Below, piece after piece: positions 43,324-57,900 of a DNA stretch of 64,000 nucleotides. The notes beneath the pieces are model-generated. The model had not been told where the DNA came from, made no database searches, and saw only the letters and a list, made by a program, of their open reading frames with translations. Every line of letters starts with the position of its first letter. The stretch's first letter is position 1. Where the stretch lies: NCBI RefSeq assembly GCF_037038585.1, contig NC_092523.1:30261501-30325500 (forward strand), in the 5' to 3' direction. This DNA is from Patagioenas fasciata. Lineage: Eukaryota > Chordata > Aves > Columbiformes > Columbidae. The position numbers and the translations under genes were made by a program.

Positions 43324-45350
43324 CTATGGAAAAATATAATTAACATTAAACACTGAAATGCTTCGAATATGAAATGTATTAACATACAATGGATTGGTGT
43401 TTTTTTCTTCTATTCTCTACAACATTAATTTTAATGTAGGCTTGTTTTATTTTACAGGCTTGTAATTACAACTGTTTTTTTGCCCATGTTATGCTTTATT
43501 TCTAAACAGTCACATAAGGTTTGTGCCTAAGCCCACTGAATTCAGTGGGAATCTTTCCGCTAATAAGCACTGGCTCAGGCTCTCACTTCAGTTCTATTTC
43601 AGTGTGGGCATAAAATAACAGCAGATGCTTAATCTGAAAAGCCATTTTGCAGCGATAGTGGTCTAGGCTGTAGGAGTAGGTTCTATGCTGCTACTCTGTT
43701 TCTCCTTTGGGCTGGAGGGGAGGGTATTAAACTGATGGTTTTGCCTAGGGGAATGCATTGTCTCTTCCACAGATCACCTAGGCAGGAGCTTTTGCATTCT
43801 TACACTTAGGCAGACAAGCTGGCATTTACACCTCTAAAAGCTATATAGACCCTCTGATAAAAGTGTTCGAGCACATAAACCTAGTATCAGCCATCACAGC
43901 TTCTGAAGTTAAGCAAAACAAGTCTGGTGCACAGCACCACTGCAAATGGAAATATCTCTTGTGCAGCAGATCAGGCTCAGGCTGGCAGTTGTGCCTTGTT
44001 GAGCAGAAGAGCTGCATCAGCTGAAATGGCAGAGGTCTCCCCATCCCTGTCCCTGGGTGCAGGCCCAGCCCACGGGCAGGCAGTGCGGGCATGTTCCCTG
44101 ACAGAGGCCAGCAGAATGCTGCACAGATGCCCAAAGTTTATCATTCAGTCCTTATCCGGTGAAAAGGTGTGTTTTGCAGACTGGAGTTTTTTGTGGGTAA
44201 CAGCGAAGGCTGCTCAATCTTCCTTTAGAAGGCTTCCTGGAATAAGGCTGAGTGTTACCTCCAACAAAACTGCCGCCACAGACCCATCATGGCTCTAACA
44301 CTCGGAAAGACCTGGGCACACTGGTAAGTACACTCTCATATATAATAATGACTGAAATGCAAAGATGTTTTCCTCAAGAAAGTACAGAGTTACAATATTT
44401 TTACAATATTAGATTAAGATACTATTTGTGCATCAGATTGGTTTAACTCAACTGAAGTCACTGGAGTTATGTTACTGTAAGCAAAAATGTGATTGGGCAC
44501 AAAAAAATTTACAGAATGGATGCTCATCTACAACTGACCATGTTAATTATAAATTTTCTCCAGTTCCTAAAATCCCTTTATTGGCCAGTAGACCTAGTTG
44601 TATGTAAAGTAAAATTTTAAAGAAAGCAAAACAAAACAAATTTCACACATAATTAATTTATCCTGTTATTGACACAGATCTTCAAGAGAAAAATCAGAGA
44701 TGAAGACACATTCTTAAACCCATTTATTTTAACTCAGGGAGATGTCCCATCTATAAATGCAAAGACGGGTAGTATGACTTAAGGGTTGATATACAGCATC
44801 CAGCAACTTCTAACCCCAATGTTACTATTACAGGCCATTTCCACTTGAATACTGACGCTGTCCCTTTAAACATCAATAAAATCAATAGCAAAGAAGAGGG
44901 AAGCAAACATCCTGAACCAAAGGCCCTTGTCAAGTTGCTGGATTACATCTTCCATTTAGCTCAATTTCATTACCGCAAAGCTTACACAATTCTACCAATT
45001 TAGTCAGATTTTTAAGTATGCAAGCTTTTTATTAAAACATCACTAGTAACCCAATGAATATCAGAGTTAAAAACGTGTATATGGCCACCAATTCAAAAAC
45101 AACTACTGCACAGAGTAGCCAGTGTAAAGCAGGATGATCCTATCCTGCTTTACTATCACCTCAACTATTGCCAAGTGCAACCTGTTTAGAAGGCTCAGGC
45201 GTGGAGGATTCCCCATGGGAGTGCCCACCCAGCAACGGGCAGCCAAGAATGCCTTTGCGGGTGTTTGTGGTTTAGTTTTTTTTTTAATTATTATTTTATT
45301 TTTGTAAAGGAACACGATTGTGTGACTCTTTTTTCCCCCTCGTTCCACCA
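43324..45350 (-). other. Region upstream of PPAT exon 2 (probable start of intron 1)
   Basis: Two kilobases with no match to PPAT exon 1 (expected peptide start near EECGVFGC) on the minus strand. A moderately GC-richer patch at 43.9-44.3 kb has open frames on both strands but no homology that I recognise. A perfect 12-bp hairpin lies at 45124-45153. Confidence 0.55.
45124..45153. repeat. Perfect 12-bp inverted repeat with 6-nt loop
   Basis: The left arm GTAAAGCAGGAT (45124-45135) and right arm ATCCTGCTTTAC (45142-45153) are exact reverse complements. The loop is gatcct. It sits about 250 bp left of the GC-rich promoter of the SANT gene. Confidence 0.8.
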
Positions 45351-45359
45351 GAGCGCTCA

Positions 45360-45600
45360 CACTGAGGCCCTTTCCCGCAAGAAGGGTTAAGGCCCCCCCT
45401 CGGCCCCGCTCCCGCCCCGGCCGCCTCCAACACCCAGTCCGCTTATTTGGCAGTTTCTCAAGTTACACCCCTCAGGCAGCTTGAGCCAGTAAAACTAGAT
45501 CCTTTCATCTCGGCGGAGCTTACTGACAACCAGCCGTCTGGTTTCCTAGGAAACAAAATCTTGGCTAGAAATAGTGAATCATTTCCAGGTCACTTTCAAC
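45360..45600 (+). promoter_or_regulatory. GC-rich promoter and 5'UTR of the two-SANT gene
   Basis: A short GC-rich stretch with CCGCCCCGG-type GC boxes (45391-45425) directly precedes the first coding exon. No TATA box is evident. An acceptor-like catttccag ends at 45588, so an upstream non-coding exon is possible, but a single first exon running from the GC island through the ATG is equally likely. Confidence 0.55.
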
Positions 45601-45988
45601 ATGGAGAGTGGAGCAGGGAAGCATTGGACTGAGGAGGAGGTTAAAGCCTTGTTAAGCGTCTGGTCAGAAAAAAATATCAGAAAGCAACTCCACGGCACCC
45701 TGAGGAATAAAGGAATATTTATCTACATTGCTAAAAGGTTGCAGGAGTTAGGAGTTTGCAGGGATTGGAAACAGTGCCGTGCAAAGTACAAAAATCTCAA
45801 GTATGAATACAGAACGGTTAAATATGCCCACAACTCTGGGGATGTCACTAAAACCATGAAGTTTTTCCATGATCTGGATTCCATATTGCGATATGAACCT
45901 GTCACACAATTAACAGCAGAAGAAAACGGCAGGTGTTCTGCGACTGAGACGCAGCTGAACACAAGCCCCACAACAGACAGCACGCAAG
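45601..45988 (+). CDS. Two-SANT gene, exon 1: first Myb/SANT-like domain
   Basis: It reads MESGAGKHWTEEEVKALLSV, then GTLRNKGIFIYIAKRLQELG, VCRDWKQCRAKYKNLKYEY and TMKFFHDLDSILRYEP. The three Trp/aromatic-spaced helices and the RDWKQCRxKYKNL recognition-helix motif are typical of Myb/SANT-like domain 4/5. An acidic-polar tail follows. The donor is CGCAAG|GTAAAA, phase 1. I chose the ATG at 45601 (A at -3, G at +4). The in-frame GTG at 45574 is not a plausible eukaryotic start. Confidence 0.88.
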
Positions 45989-48900
45989 GTAAAAAACTGG
46001 TTTTGCTTCTTTTTCCTCCCCCCCCCCCTTTTGCTTAAAACCCAAAGGGAATAAAACGGAAGCCTAAGTTTGCTGGAGCCGAAGCAGAGGTTGCCTGACA
46101 GACCCAACAGCATGGTTAGAAGTGACTTGATGCACTCCTCACAGAGGGGAATAAAATGTTAGCACCCACCAGTGTCGAAGTCTGTAAATACAGCATCATT
46201 CTAACAAAATTATGCTAACTGCTTATGTTGCAGCCTTGGTGAGTACTTGTGGGTGTCAAGGTTCCTGCACAGGCTTGAAACATGAGGTTAAGAATAGCTG
46301 TTGTATTTCCCTTTGACATTCCTTTGCAGTACTTTGGAAGTGGGTTTTGTAGAGCTTCAATTCAGATTTAAACTTAAAAGTAGAGGTTGAAACTGTCATG
46401 ATTAAAAAAAAAAAATCATTATTTGTGATACAAGTGAAATTTAGGATTTTTATTCTTATTTATCTGTAACTGAAAATTTAGGTATGATGACTGAAGGTAA
46501 ATTAAATTATTTTGTAAGCAATTCAACTTCAATATTTGAGAAACAGGGATGCTTAATAACTTCTCTATGATTCTATGATTCTCATTAAAAATTGTAGTGA
46601 GGAAAGTAAATATCATCATGTTTATCAGACTATTTTGAGGCAAACCAACTGCTTTTATTCTGAAGAGGTTTTTATCAAAGTATTTGCATCTCTTGTTTTA
46701 TTCAAACCTCTCTTACATATGTATTTAAGCTGTGCTTAACATTTCATTAAGGTCAATCTGTTACTTGACATCACTCAAATCTCCTTGTCACATCCTAAAT
46801 GTCACTGAAGCATAAGCCCAAATGATGGTTATAAGTACCAAAATAAGATGGCTAAAAAGAGAAATTAAAAGCTGAACTGTGTGTTCCTACAGTATCTGGC
46901 AATTTACATTAATTAAGATTGTGAATCTTTATTAAGAAAACAAAAAGCCCAACATCAAGGCAGACTGCCAAAGGCACAGAAAAGAGCTGGACATCCAGCT
47001 TGCCCTTGTACCCTTCCATGTCTCCCTCTACCACGGTGCTTTACAGGTCTGAGGAGAAGAAATTGCCATTTTTCTTGTCATTGTTTACCTTAACAAAAAG
47101 CTTGACCTTCATTTGTCATCACTAGCAGAAAGCCTCTAGTCTGTCAAAGTCACTTTAAATTAAATGGCAATTTTATAATATTTTCATGTGCTCTCTGTGT
47201 ATTGCAATGTATTTTTATTTTTAAACTTGAAGAACTGAGGCTAATACAAGCTGTTAACACTTCTGAGGACTACATGAAATAGTGTCCTTCTGAGGATCTG
47301 CCCTTGCACTACCCTGTGTGTCTTATGTTGTTTGCACCAACTGTTAATTCTCATTTGCCTTAGACCTCTAGCAAGTTTAAATCAGAAAAGGTTACTTTCT
47401 GTTGTGAACCCCAAAGTAGAATAGATATTAAAATTACCCCTGGGTAATTTTATATATACCTGACATTGGAGCATTGGGACAGACTGGTTTTAAAGGTGAT
47501 TAAATATCTCTTAAATGCACAAGCTTTTCTGTTACTCCCTTAAAAAAATTAAACAAGTTTTATGGATAAACAAAAATTAAATGCAACTAACTGTAATAAT
47601 GCAACACTAATGGCAATAATTTAAATGCGAAGATTTTCATAGCAACCATAATTCAGGCACAACGAAATCACACTAAGATAGAAATATTTCCTGCAGCTAT
47701 GCAGAATGCATCTAACCATAACAGGGGGCAGAGGGAGCAGCTGTGAGAACATCCACTTTCTTCATTTAAGAAGCCATGTCAAGCAAGTACAATAACGCCA
47801 TCCTGGAGGCCCAGTCCTTTTCCCACTGCAGGCAGAGTTGCAATGCCTGCTCAGCTCAGTTACTTTGAAGGGCCCTTGCAAGGATAAAACCGCATTTGAG
47901 GCTCTGCAGCTGATGCTCACAAGTTCTGTCATGGGGGCAGACCTGCAGGTGTGACTCCCGTGGAATGAAAGGGCCTGCAGGATGAAGGGGCTGCTTTAAT
48001 GGGGGTGTCATCCTCCCCAGGGCAGACAGATGGAAGCAGACCTGCATCCCTGCAGGACCCCTCCTGGGCTTGTCCCTTTAAGAGTGATAGAGGAGAGGAA
48101 GGAAAAGTGGTCCCTCCCCTCTTTAAAAAGAGGCTGAGATGCCTCATTTTGACAGAGCTGGAGGAACCAAGGATGTCTAGGCTTGTGACTTGGGTGGCAA
48201 GAACAAAATGCTATCAGCAAACTAAAACCTGTGCCAAATGATACTGTCCACCATTTATGTCTTATCTTATTTGAAGTAGCTATATTAATTTGTTTTGTTT
48301 AAAAAGCATGACATGGGACAAGGCTTGAACCCACAGAAATTACTGTATTTTTACCGTTCTGCTTGGCCCTAGTTTAAATATTCATATCCGTCCTTAATGT
48401 AAAGCTACAAAGTATGTCTTCATGATTGATTTGCCTCGTTATCTCAAATACTGGGCGATTGCTGGGGAGGCAGAAGGAACTACTTTCATGGGACTGAATG
48501 GTATTTCTACAGTGTTTCCCTGAGTGTTTTCTTCCTATCTGATAAGATCAGTTTTCTTTTGAAAGTGTAATTGAAGAAACGAATACTGAAAATCACAATC
48601 AAACCTAAGAGAAAGGTCCTAGGACAAGCGTGGTGGCAACACACACATCAATTCCCGGCTCGTTCATGGAAAGATGACACTTCTTGCATTACCACATACA
48701 GCAGTGGAAGCCAGACATGTTCATGTTGTCCTCCCAAAATGTGTTTTTAGAGGCAAACACAAAGTTGTAGCTTACACAATAATTAAAGAAGATACAAGTC
48801 AACATGTTCACTTCTTTTAAAATGTAGTTTATGTATTATCCCAGTAATCAACAACCATGAAGATCCATGCAGAGTGATGGTGCACTGTGAAAAATGGGAT

Positions 48901-51900
48901 CTTTCATTAGAGTTCAAATGAATAACCTTTCCATTCTGTTAACCAGTTTTGATTCAAGTTAAATCACCTATTAGTAAATCTAGTACATGATTTACAAAAG
49001 TAAAGCTCACCTAGTAATTAATGTTAAGTCAGTTAACGCTCTTTTATACTTCTCTCTTTATGTTTAAACACACCGGTCAGTTCCCTTGACCTTCATTTTA
49101 CCACAGCAAGTGCAGAAAAACTATCAAGTGTGAGCAGAAATGCATCAGCAATGACATTATTGTATGTACAAAACTCACAGCTACCAGAAATGCAAAAAGA
49201 TCTTTCAGAAATGCTGACTTGAAAATGCCACTTATACATAGTTTTCCATATCTGGACTTTAACATTAAGGATGTCATTAACAAGTATTTGATATACTTTT
49301 TAATAAGAGTGTGAAATACTCTTATAAGAGATGCTTTTTTCCCCTCCATGAAATATTCTCACAGATTTTTCTGTTAACTGTTCATATTTACTTAAAATAA
49401 CAAAGTGATTCTTTTTAATATTACAACGTAATTGAACTTGCTCATCCTAGTACCCATGGCGCACTCAGCAGCCTTCCAGTAGGGGATTTATTTCCCTCTC
49501 TGTAGTTTGCTGACAGCTGGGAGCAGTCAGAGATCAGGCCACTGCATCTATGAGTCATTCTGAGCCTCGCTGAAAGTCAGGAGGATTTAAGATAATGCTC
49601 TCAAATGCAGTTTTAAGTTTCACCTATGTCAGGAATACCAGGTTGCATCCCAGCCGCACCTCGTTGCTGTTTCTTGTGAGGAGCTGCCACAGCACTTTTG
49701 AACAGGGAGCTTTGATCTGTGTGACCTGCCAGGCCGGAGCCCAGAGCAGCTCACTCCCTGCACTCCCTGTACAGAGAATCAACATTTCAAACCTCCTGTC
49801 AACACATACTTTGGATACAGCATCTTACCACAGAACAACTTCCAAGCCTGTCCTCTGTGAAAACTAAGCTGATGCGGAACCTGTGCTGCTTTCCAAACTT
49901 ACATAGCAATTGTTATAATATTGCTTTTTAAACAAATGTAGGAACCCTATGCTGTAAAAAGTTAGACTGAATCCTGTGGCTACAAATACATCTGTTCTCT
50001 AGTCACAATATTTTCCCATTTTCCCTGTGCCATTAATGAATTCCACTGATTTCCAGAACTCTTTGCAGAACACTGTTGTTTCCTTCATACTCTAAATATT
50101 CTTCTTGGATTTTTTTGTTACGTAAATAGATTTGTGGATATCTGCATCCATGTGCAAAGTTCACTTTTATTTCTATATCTCTTTTCATTATGTACTTTCA
50201 AACTATATTTCTAATGTGCTATCCACCCCAAATACTGAGTGCCAGAAAAGCATGCAAGTCACTATAATCAAGTCAGTTTTTACAAGAATTTTAAATACAT
50301 TTCAAACAGGCTTCATATGCAAGATATGATTTAATTTACCTCCTATAACTCATGTCCCCTTATGAGGACAGGCCAAATTAATTTTTAATTTAATGTAAAT
50401 ACAAATTAAGTGTGGAGATTGCAAAGTTAATAGTCTTCTCATTGCATATGGACATTTTCACTTAATTTAAGCTAATTTAGTCCATACAAATTTTTCATCT
50501 AAAAACTCTTTCCTTCCCAGGTGAAATATCAGTTTCTTTAGAAGATGATGAGGATGCTCCAGAAGATCCACTACTTCTAATGTCACATGTCAGACCAATT
50601 CAACTAGGTATAGTATGATGGCACAGTGAGATCAAAAAGTAAAAAGCAGCATGGCTGCCAGAGCACTTTCTGATAGCACGCCGTCATTCTGTTTCCGCTC
50701 AACATCGCTTTAAAATAGCCGCTCTTTTAAACCATCTCCTTCCCAGCTGTAGCACTCCACAGTCTCATGCATGGCTAGATGTTGCCCACTGTATATGACG
50801 TAACTCCTGCATGACTACCATTCACACATTCAAATCGCATTCCATGCTATAGCTTAATCATACTAACCACATTAACCACATTAATTTTGTTAAATGCTAG
50901 TGGAAAGTATGCCAAATGGTAGTGTGCGATACCCACGCCAGCTTGTGGATTTTCTCCAACGCATGTAATTTCTGCTTAATCCAGCCTGAATGAATGGCCT
51001 GAGCCAGGACAGACAGGCAGAGGTCAGACCTGTCCCACCGAGCAATCCAGATTTGCAGTGGTCTTCAAAGCAGCTGTATCCTCTCTCCAAGCAAGGGGTG
51101 GTGAGCAAGTCTTTAGTCCCATACAACCACCCATCTGGAAATGGTCCTACTATAGTAATTTTGCTCAGGAAAGTCATTACAGTGCAAAGGCACAAATCTA
51201 GCAAGCCAGAAAGAGGGAGAAAATCCTAGGTGCAAGCCCCTTCAAGGGGACCATAAAGGGAATGGAGAAACCTGAAGGCATTTTAGGCAGAATTAGGCAA
51301 CTGATGAGCTGATTCCTGGCCTGGATGAGCAGCAGCACTGTGCTGAAATTCTTAAATGCTCTTTGGATTTTTGGCACACCCTCTATGCCCTAGCATATAT
51401 CCCAGTCCAGTTACAATAACTTTTGCTACAGAATCTCGAACGTGCCATATTCATGGAGAAAACAAGGCCCCGGGAAAACTGTACACACTACTCCCCTCTT
51501 ACCTGTCATAACAAGAAACTAAAGAGGAGACAATCTTATGTGGAATTGTATACACATAGATACAAACAAAACTTTTCTTGCAGTAAGTATCTGAATCAAA
51601 GTTTACAGGAATATGTCTGTCAGTGCTCTTGCAACATACTCCCAAGCAGATTCATTTGAGCTGCTATAAAATCTTTAATTCTGAGAAAGCTGCTTTCTAA
51701 AAAGCAAGTAAAATAACTTGAATTGCATGCGCTCTCAAATATGTTCCGATACCGAAATGCCTTCCCTAGTGCCTTAGTCTTTAGATTTCATTCTTCAACT
51801 GCAGCAGTGCCTGTGGTTACATTCACCTGTAAACAAGCATTTTTTTTGACTCCCCCAGGAAGAAATGAAAGCATAATTGCTATGTCACCTGAAAATTACC

Positions 51901-54900
51901 CTCCTTAACAACATATCAGTGAGCTGCTTGCTGCAGAGGTCCGATTAACACAGGACTAACAGGGAAGAAATTGGTATCTGTTAATACAGCTTTTTTACAA
52001 CTAGAATCAATTACAGAGACTCGCAAAGAATGCCTCTATCTAGGACAAATTTGTCCCCAGACAGGTTATTATACACAACTATGCTCCACTGACGCTGTAT
52101 GTGCAAGCAAAGGTCAGATATTTTTGCCATCACACAAAGCTCAGTGACTATAAATCTCCAACTCCCATAACCAGGATTTTCCTTTTAGAATAAGACACTT
52201 GCAAAGGCATTTATCACTTCAGTATGACTGCCGAAAACCGTGACAGTTACTATACGCTTTCATGTTTGCTCTCTTTGATGAAGCACTGGAATTGTGTGGG
52301 GTTTTTTTAAATAGTCATTTTTGCAAATATTTAGAAAATGCATGAGAAACCACTTTCCAAACTAATTTGATATTCATAATGAAGTCTTTAAGCAAATTCA
52401 CAATTAGAAAAAAGGAAACATTAAAAAACTGCAAGAGATGATATTTCAGTGTTTTAAGTAATTGCATGGCATCCTTCACCTCCTAATAATAAAAAATAAA
52501 GTTGAGGACTGGAGAAAATGAAAAAAATATTAATTCTGCAGAATGAGATAACTCTTAAGTTTTACTTTCAACCCCCCGATATTTGTGATGGACCCGCACT
52601 GAGAAAGGGGGAGGTTCTGTACTATGAGAACTGGGTTCATTATCACACAAATGCTCTTGTGTGACATAAGGCAAAAGTCTCCATTCCTCAGCTCCACACA
52701 AAAGGGAGCTTTGTTAAGTTAAGGATTGGATGTTTCAGACCCCTACCCAGTTTTGAGCTCTCCATGTGTGTAAAACCAAAAGAATGACCTGAAGCAGAAA
52801 GTTAAGTCTTGGTGCTGGTGTCAGTGACTCAGTGCCCAATTTATTATTGTGTTGATACAGCACTCTGTATCTTCCAAACAGCACTCCTCTTCAATGTCTG
52901 AATGACAAAACAGCTCATCCGTTATTCTCAAAGCTGTTACAAGTGAAAACTCAATATGGTAGGGTACAGAAGAAAGGAATGTTCTGTGATTAATTAAATG
53001 CACATGCACTATCTTAATACCAGTTTTCAAGAGAAGGCAAAAATTATGTCAGAATTAACAAAAGTGCTGACAAATGAAAAACCAATAGCTTGATTTTAAT
53101 GTCACCTCTGCTCCGTCTTTCTCTGGAGAGACAAGTCTTGAGGAAACAGCATATTTCATTCTCATTGTCTCCATCTTTTCCCCACCCCAAGCACACCATG
53201 CAGATAACCTGTGTCTGTGTCTCTCCCCTACCCCGCATGATGCAGGTAATCCAACGTCAGCAATAGAGGCTTCCAAGACACCAGCTTTTATTCCAACAGT
53301 AGCAAATGAAGGAGGAAAACACTGGACCGTTAATGAAGTCAGAGCTTTGATACGCATATGGTCAGACAAAAATATCCAGCAACAACTGGAGGGGACAGTG
53401 AGAAATAAAAGAATTTTTGAACAGGTTGCTGCTAGACTTCAAAAGTTCGGAATTGACAGGGACTGGAAGCAGTGCAGGACAAAATATAAAAATCTGAAAC
53501 ATGAATACAAGAGTGTAAAAAGTGCCCAAGACTCAGGGAGTACAAGTAAAAGTATGAAATTTTTTCATGAACTGGATGCTATTCTGAGGCACAACACCAT
53601 GGAACATGCAAGTAAATCAGATAATGATGAAAGTGAGAGGCCTCCAGAATGGAGACAAGCAAAATCAGAAAAGGACTCCATAGGTAAGTACTTCATACCC
53701 ATATATCATTTAAAATGGTTAGTTTTCCAGCACTAGAGAAACCTTAAAAGAATGAATATACATATATATATATATATATATATATGCATATATACCAATT
53801 AATTAAAGATTAACCAACTTGCTGGGGGAAGGGGAAACACTGAATGGAAATTTAGTATTTAGTCCAGTCGTTCACTTTACATTACAAGGTAATCTTTCAG
53901 ATTGATTATTTTCGTAATAGAATTGAGAAACAAAAAGAGGGAAAAAAATGAGGACATAAAGTGATAGAGACCATTTCAGTAAAAATCATGGCAGAAGAGA
54001 CTATTTCCAGCTTAGATAAAAAAATGGATGAGAGAGACAGACTGTTACAGGAAAAATTAAGACACTGAGCAAAACAAGTCTGTAGTTACAGACATTGGTT
54101 AAAATATTAACATTTAAATTGTCTTTCTCTTATGGTCCCTAGTAGCCCAGTTTTACTGGCCTTTGGAGAAAGAGTCCCAAACTAGTGAGACAACTATTGT
54201 GAAAATAGCAAAAGGAACAGTACCAAGAATGCTGTTAGAGCATGCCTTTAGTTTTTGGTGGTTATTGACAAATAAATTGATAATGGATGGATTAATGCAG
54301 AAGTAGTGTAGACTGATGAACCTACGCAACCCAGGAGGTAAAACATTTTTTATTGGTATGTACAACCAGAAACACGCTTACTGTTTAAGAACAGAATGAA
54401 CATAAAACTCTTTTATTACACAGTAAGAATCGTACACAGGGGATGGTATTACAGTGGCCATATATAAGACTAGAAGTTAGTAAAGTAATGCAAGAGATCA
54501 AGAAAAATAAAACACAAAGACAGTCTCTGGCTGAAAACTCAGAGAGCATTTTGGGGGAAGATTTACTCTTTGGTTGGTGTTTCCAGGGTCTTTGTTAATG
54601 CATCTACTACTGCCTGCTGGCATAAAGAGCATCCTAGGTTGGACAGATCTTTTGATTTGACCCAGCACAGCTGTTTTGATGTAATACACAAATGCAATAC
54701 CCTCATTAACACAGCATTATTTACACAGAAATGCCTGGAGACACAGGTGAAGAGGACTCCGTTAGTAATATGTCAGAAGACCTACAGGTTGCAGATACAA
54801 AGAAAGTTTCTGACTCAGGTAAACTGAAAAGTCTTCTATTTTATATAAATCCCTAAATTTAGTAATTTAAGATAGATTTCTAAAGTAAGTCCCCATTGTA

Positions 54901-57900
54901 ATGATGGTCAGAAAATGCAGAGGCCTAAAAAACTTTCAAGCAGGAGATAATGTCAGGATGATAACCATACTTTCAGTAAATACAGGCATATGTGCACATA
55001 TACAGTGCTTTGCTGAATTTGATAAAAAGAGTCTAGTAATCTTTTCAGAGATTCATGACTCAAGATGTAAAGAAGAAACTGTTGCCTTAAGCAAGTTGAG
55101 TGCAATGTATTACTGCACTTAGTTTTACTTAAACTGTGTCTTCCCAAGGATTAGAATTGTTCAGTCTCCTGTGCATAAACTAATAGGGCATTCTCTTTTT
55201 CACAATATAATGTGATCAGTATTTAATGTGATTGTGTAAATGCTCACATCAGGGGATGAAAACTTCATTTAGGAGTATCACTACTAGCACTGAATATGAA
55301 GATAATATCCTCTTTATGAAGAAACATTATGGTTTACATCCGAAAGCATAACTTTCAGGGGAAGCAAGAGTTTAACATTCAGCTAGAGACAAACGTGGAA
55401 TCTCAAAGGCTGACAGACTTGACTCTCCACAACAGAGGACCTCATGGTCTCTTTCAGTAGCATAAATCAGAATACAGTCTAAATTAGGCATTAAGGAGTA
55501 GTCTTACAGAATTTAAACTGGTCAATGTGAACTTGAAAGATTTTAATGTCAAATTAAAAATATTCTGACAGATGATGTTCCTATAAATACTACTCCAGAC
55601 AATCTGGCAGCTCTCCATATAATGAAAGAAACAGCTATAACAAGTAAGTAAAGACATGGTTGATCACGAGAGGTAATTTGAGGTACACCAGACAGTAGTA
55701 TTCTTGTTTTAGTATTCAAGAGAAAATATATTTATTGATTTAAATTTATTTAAAAAGAAATATATAACTGGCCTTTTATCAGATCACCATGGGCACTTGA
55801 GGCATTTATCAGGGAAAAATAGGTTGTCATGAAAATGCATTGCCTATGGAGATCTCATTTGTAAAACACATCAAATTCAGTTTTCCCCCGTCAACAAGTA
55901 GAATTTCTACATATATATAAACAGGAATAAACCACTGTAATACTATATAGATTCAGCAGTGCCACTAAACTGTCCTATATCATAGTTTTCAACAGCCTGC
56001 AGCTACATAATACTGTAACTTTTTGGACTGCAATCTTCCAAACCGGTTATTCAAAACAAAGTTAACTGAATACTTCCAGTATTTGTGATGAGATACCCAC
56101 ATTAAATGAAAACTCATTTCTGACACTTTAACTTTCCTTTAGGATATGTGTAGGTGTTAGACATCTATAGTTTGCCTTGGTTACCATTTCCTTTCTCACA
56201 TATATCTATTCTAATTGCATATTTTGTAATTGCAATTGCAATCTGATTTGGTTGGCATAGAATAAAATAGCACATGTTTCAGAAATGTCTGTGGTTCAGC
56301 CTATCCACTCTAAAGAATACTGATCAAAATTTTGTGACAAAAAAAATGGTAAAACCACAGCACTAATCTTGGTGAGATAGTTTCAATTTCTAAAATTTTT
56401 TCCCTTGCTTCCAGTGAAGACTACAGACTCAAGTAATTTTATCATAGGTGGTAAAAAACACTTAAGACTTTAATGTTGTTTATGGTAACACAATTAGGTA
56501 TTATATAAAGCAGAGAAAAGATGCATATCATGGAGACCCTTTATTCTCTAAATGTGGTAGAAGCCTTTACTAGATAGTTCAAATAAATTTAAAGTGAGAA
56601 ATTGATAAGTAAAGAAATTGTATGTATCCCTGTATTCATCAATTTATTGTTGAAAAATAGTGAAAAAGACAATCACACAGGGATATTGTGTCACATTGGT
56701 TCTTTAATATCAGTAGATATCTGACAATCAATAGCCTTTAGGAGGTGACTTCTTAAAGACTACTCCATATTAAACAGAACTTTCAAAGAAAACTTTCTCA
56801 ACAAGCATGTAATTATAATGTATATGTACTCATACCTTTTTAAAAAAGTGTTCAAAATAATAATTTGACATAAATAAGAATTCGTATCAGGGTATCTTCC
56901 TAATTAGTAGATGGAGTTAATGTACTTTGCAGTCAGAGTTTTACACACCCTTGTCTAGATGCGTGTCAGCTGGCCTCAGTGTACACCTGCTTTCTGGCAA
57001 CTGCAGCTGCATAAATGTGCAGAGATGCACAAGCTGCCTCAGAAGGGCTTCTCATGATCTTAAATGTGGACCTGAGTTACTAACCACAGATGTTGGCACC
57101 ACTGCCACTCTTTATAAATGGTCCAACCAGGTTTGCCACACTCTAGTAAGGAGAAAAATTGTGATGGTATTAGGGAAAGACAAATGCAGTAGTTTCAGGA
57201 AAATACCTAGATATTTGATGTATTCTTGTATTGTTTTTCTTCACTGCTCAAATGAATTTGCTACTTAAAGAGTAGCAAATGCCCACCTGAGAAGGAACAT
57301 ACAAGTAAATACATCCTTACATGTCCTTGTACAGACTGTTAACAGGTTACTGAGATGTCTCCCACAGCATTGCCCTGGCACAGCTTTCTCAGCAGACTGG
57401 TCAGCAGAGGCTGCACAAGCATCACAGCAATCACAAACCCATTTTGGTTTTGTTAGTTGTTGGTTTTTAGTGATTTTTTGGTTGGTTGGTTGGTTGGATT
57501 TTTTTGCAAAAGGAACCTAAAGGCCAGGGCCACTGTAATTTTTTCTCTTTTGTGATAAGAGATATCCACATTAAATCAAGCTGGAAATACAAGCTTATTT
57601 AGTAATTCTGACTGATGTTTTCTATTTCACAGGATCACTTCTAAGGACAGGTAATTCCAGAAATTTGTTCAGAAGAGCCAGTTGCTTCCGTTTGCACAGG
57701 CAGCCGTCAGTCAATTCAAATTCCATGTACCTGAATGTTCCACATTGGTCAGACTTTGCAGGATGACCACAGACTGTGTATAGGTGTTTGATTAAATTTG
57801 AAGGGCCAAAGCAAACAACAGGGGAGACTAAACCAAGATTCTAAGGAATGGCAGTAGCCTGATGTTCTTAAAAAATATCTACAGCAAGTATTTTGCTTCA

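Noticed and set aside
43841-44298. Open frames of about 100-120 codons on both strands at 44 kb
   Set aside because: Overlapping on opposite strands, no homology that I recognise, no convincing splice sites.
45574-45600. Upstream in-frame GTG as start of the SANT gene
   Set aside because: Eukaryotic initiation at GTG is rare, and the ATG at 45601 has a strong context.
46561-46585. CR1 octamer tail (ATTCTATG doublet)
   Set aside because: No CR1 body on either side; two octamers can arise by chance.
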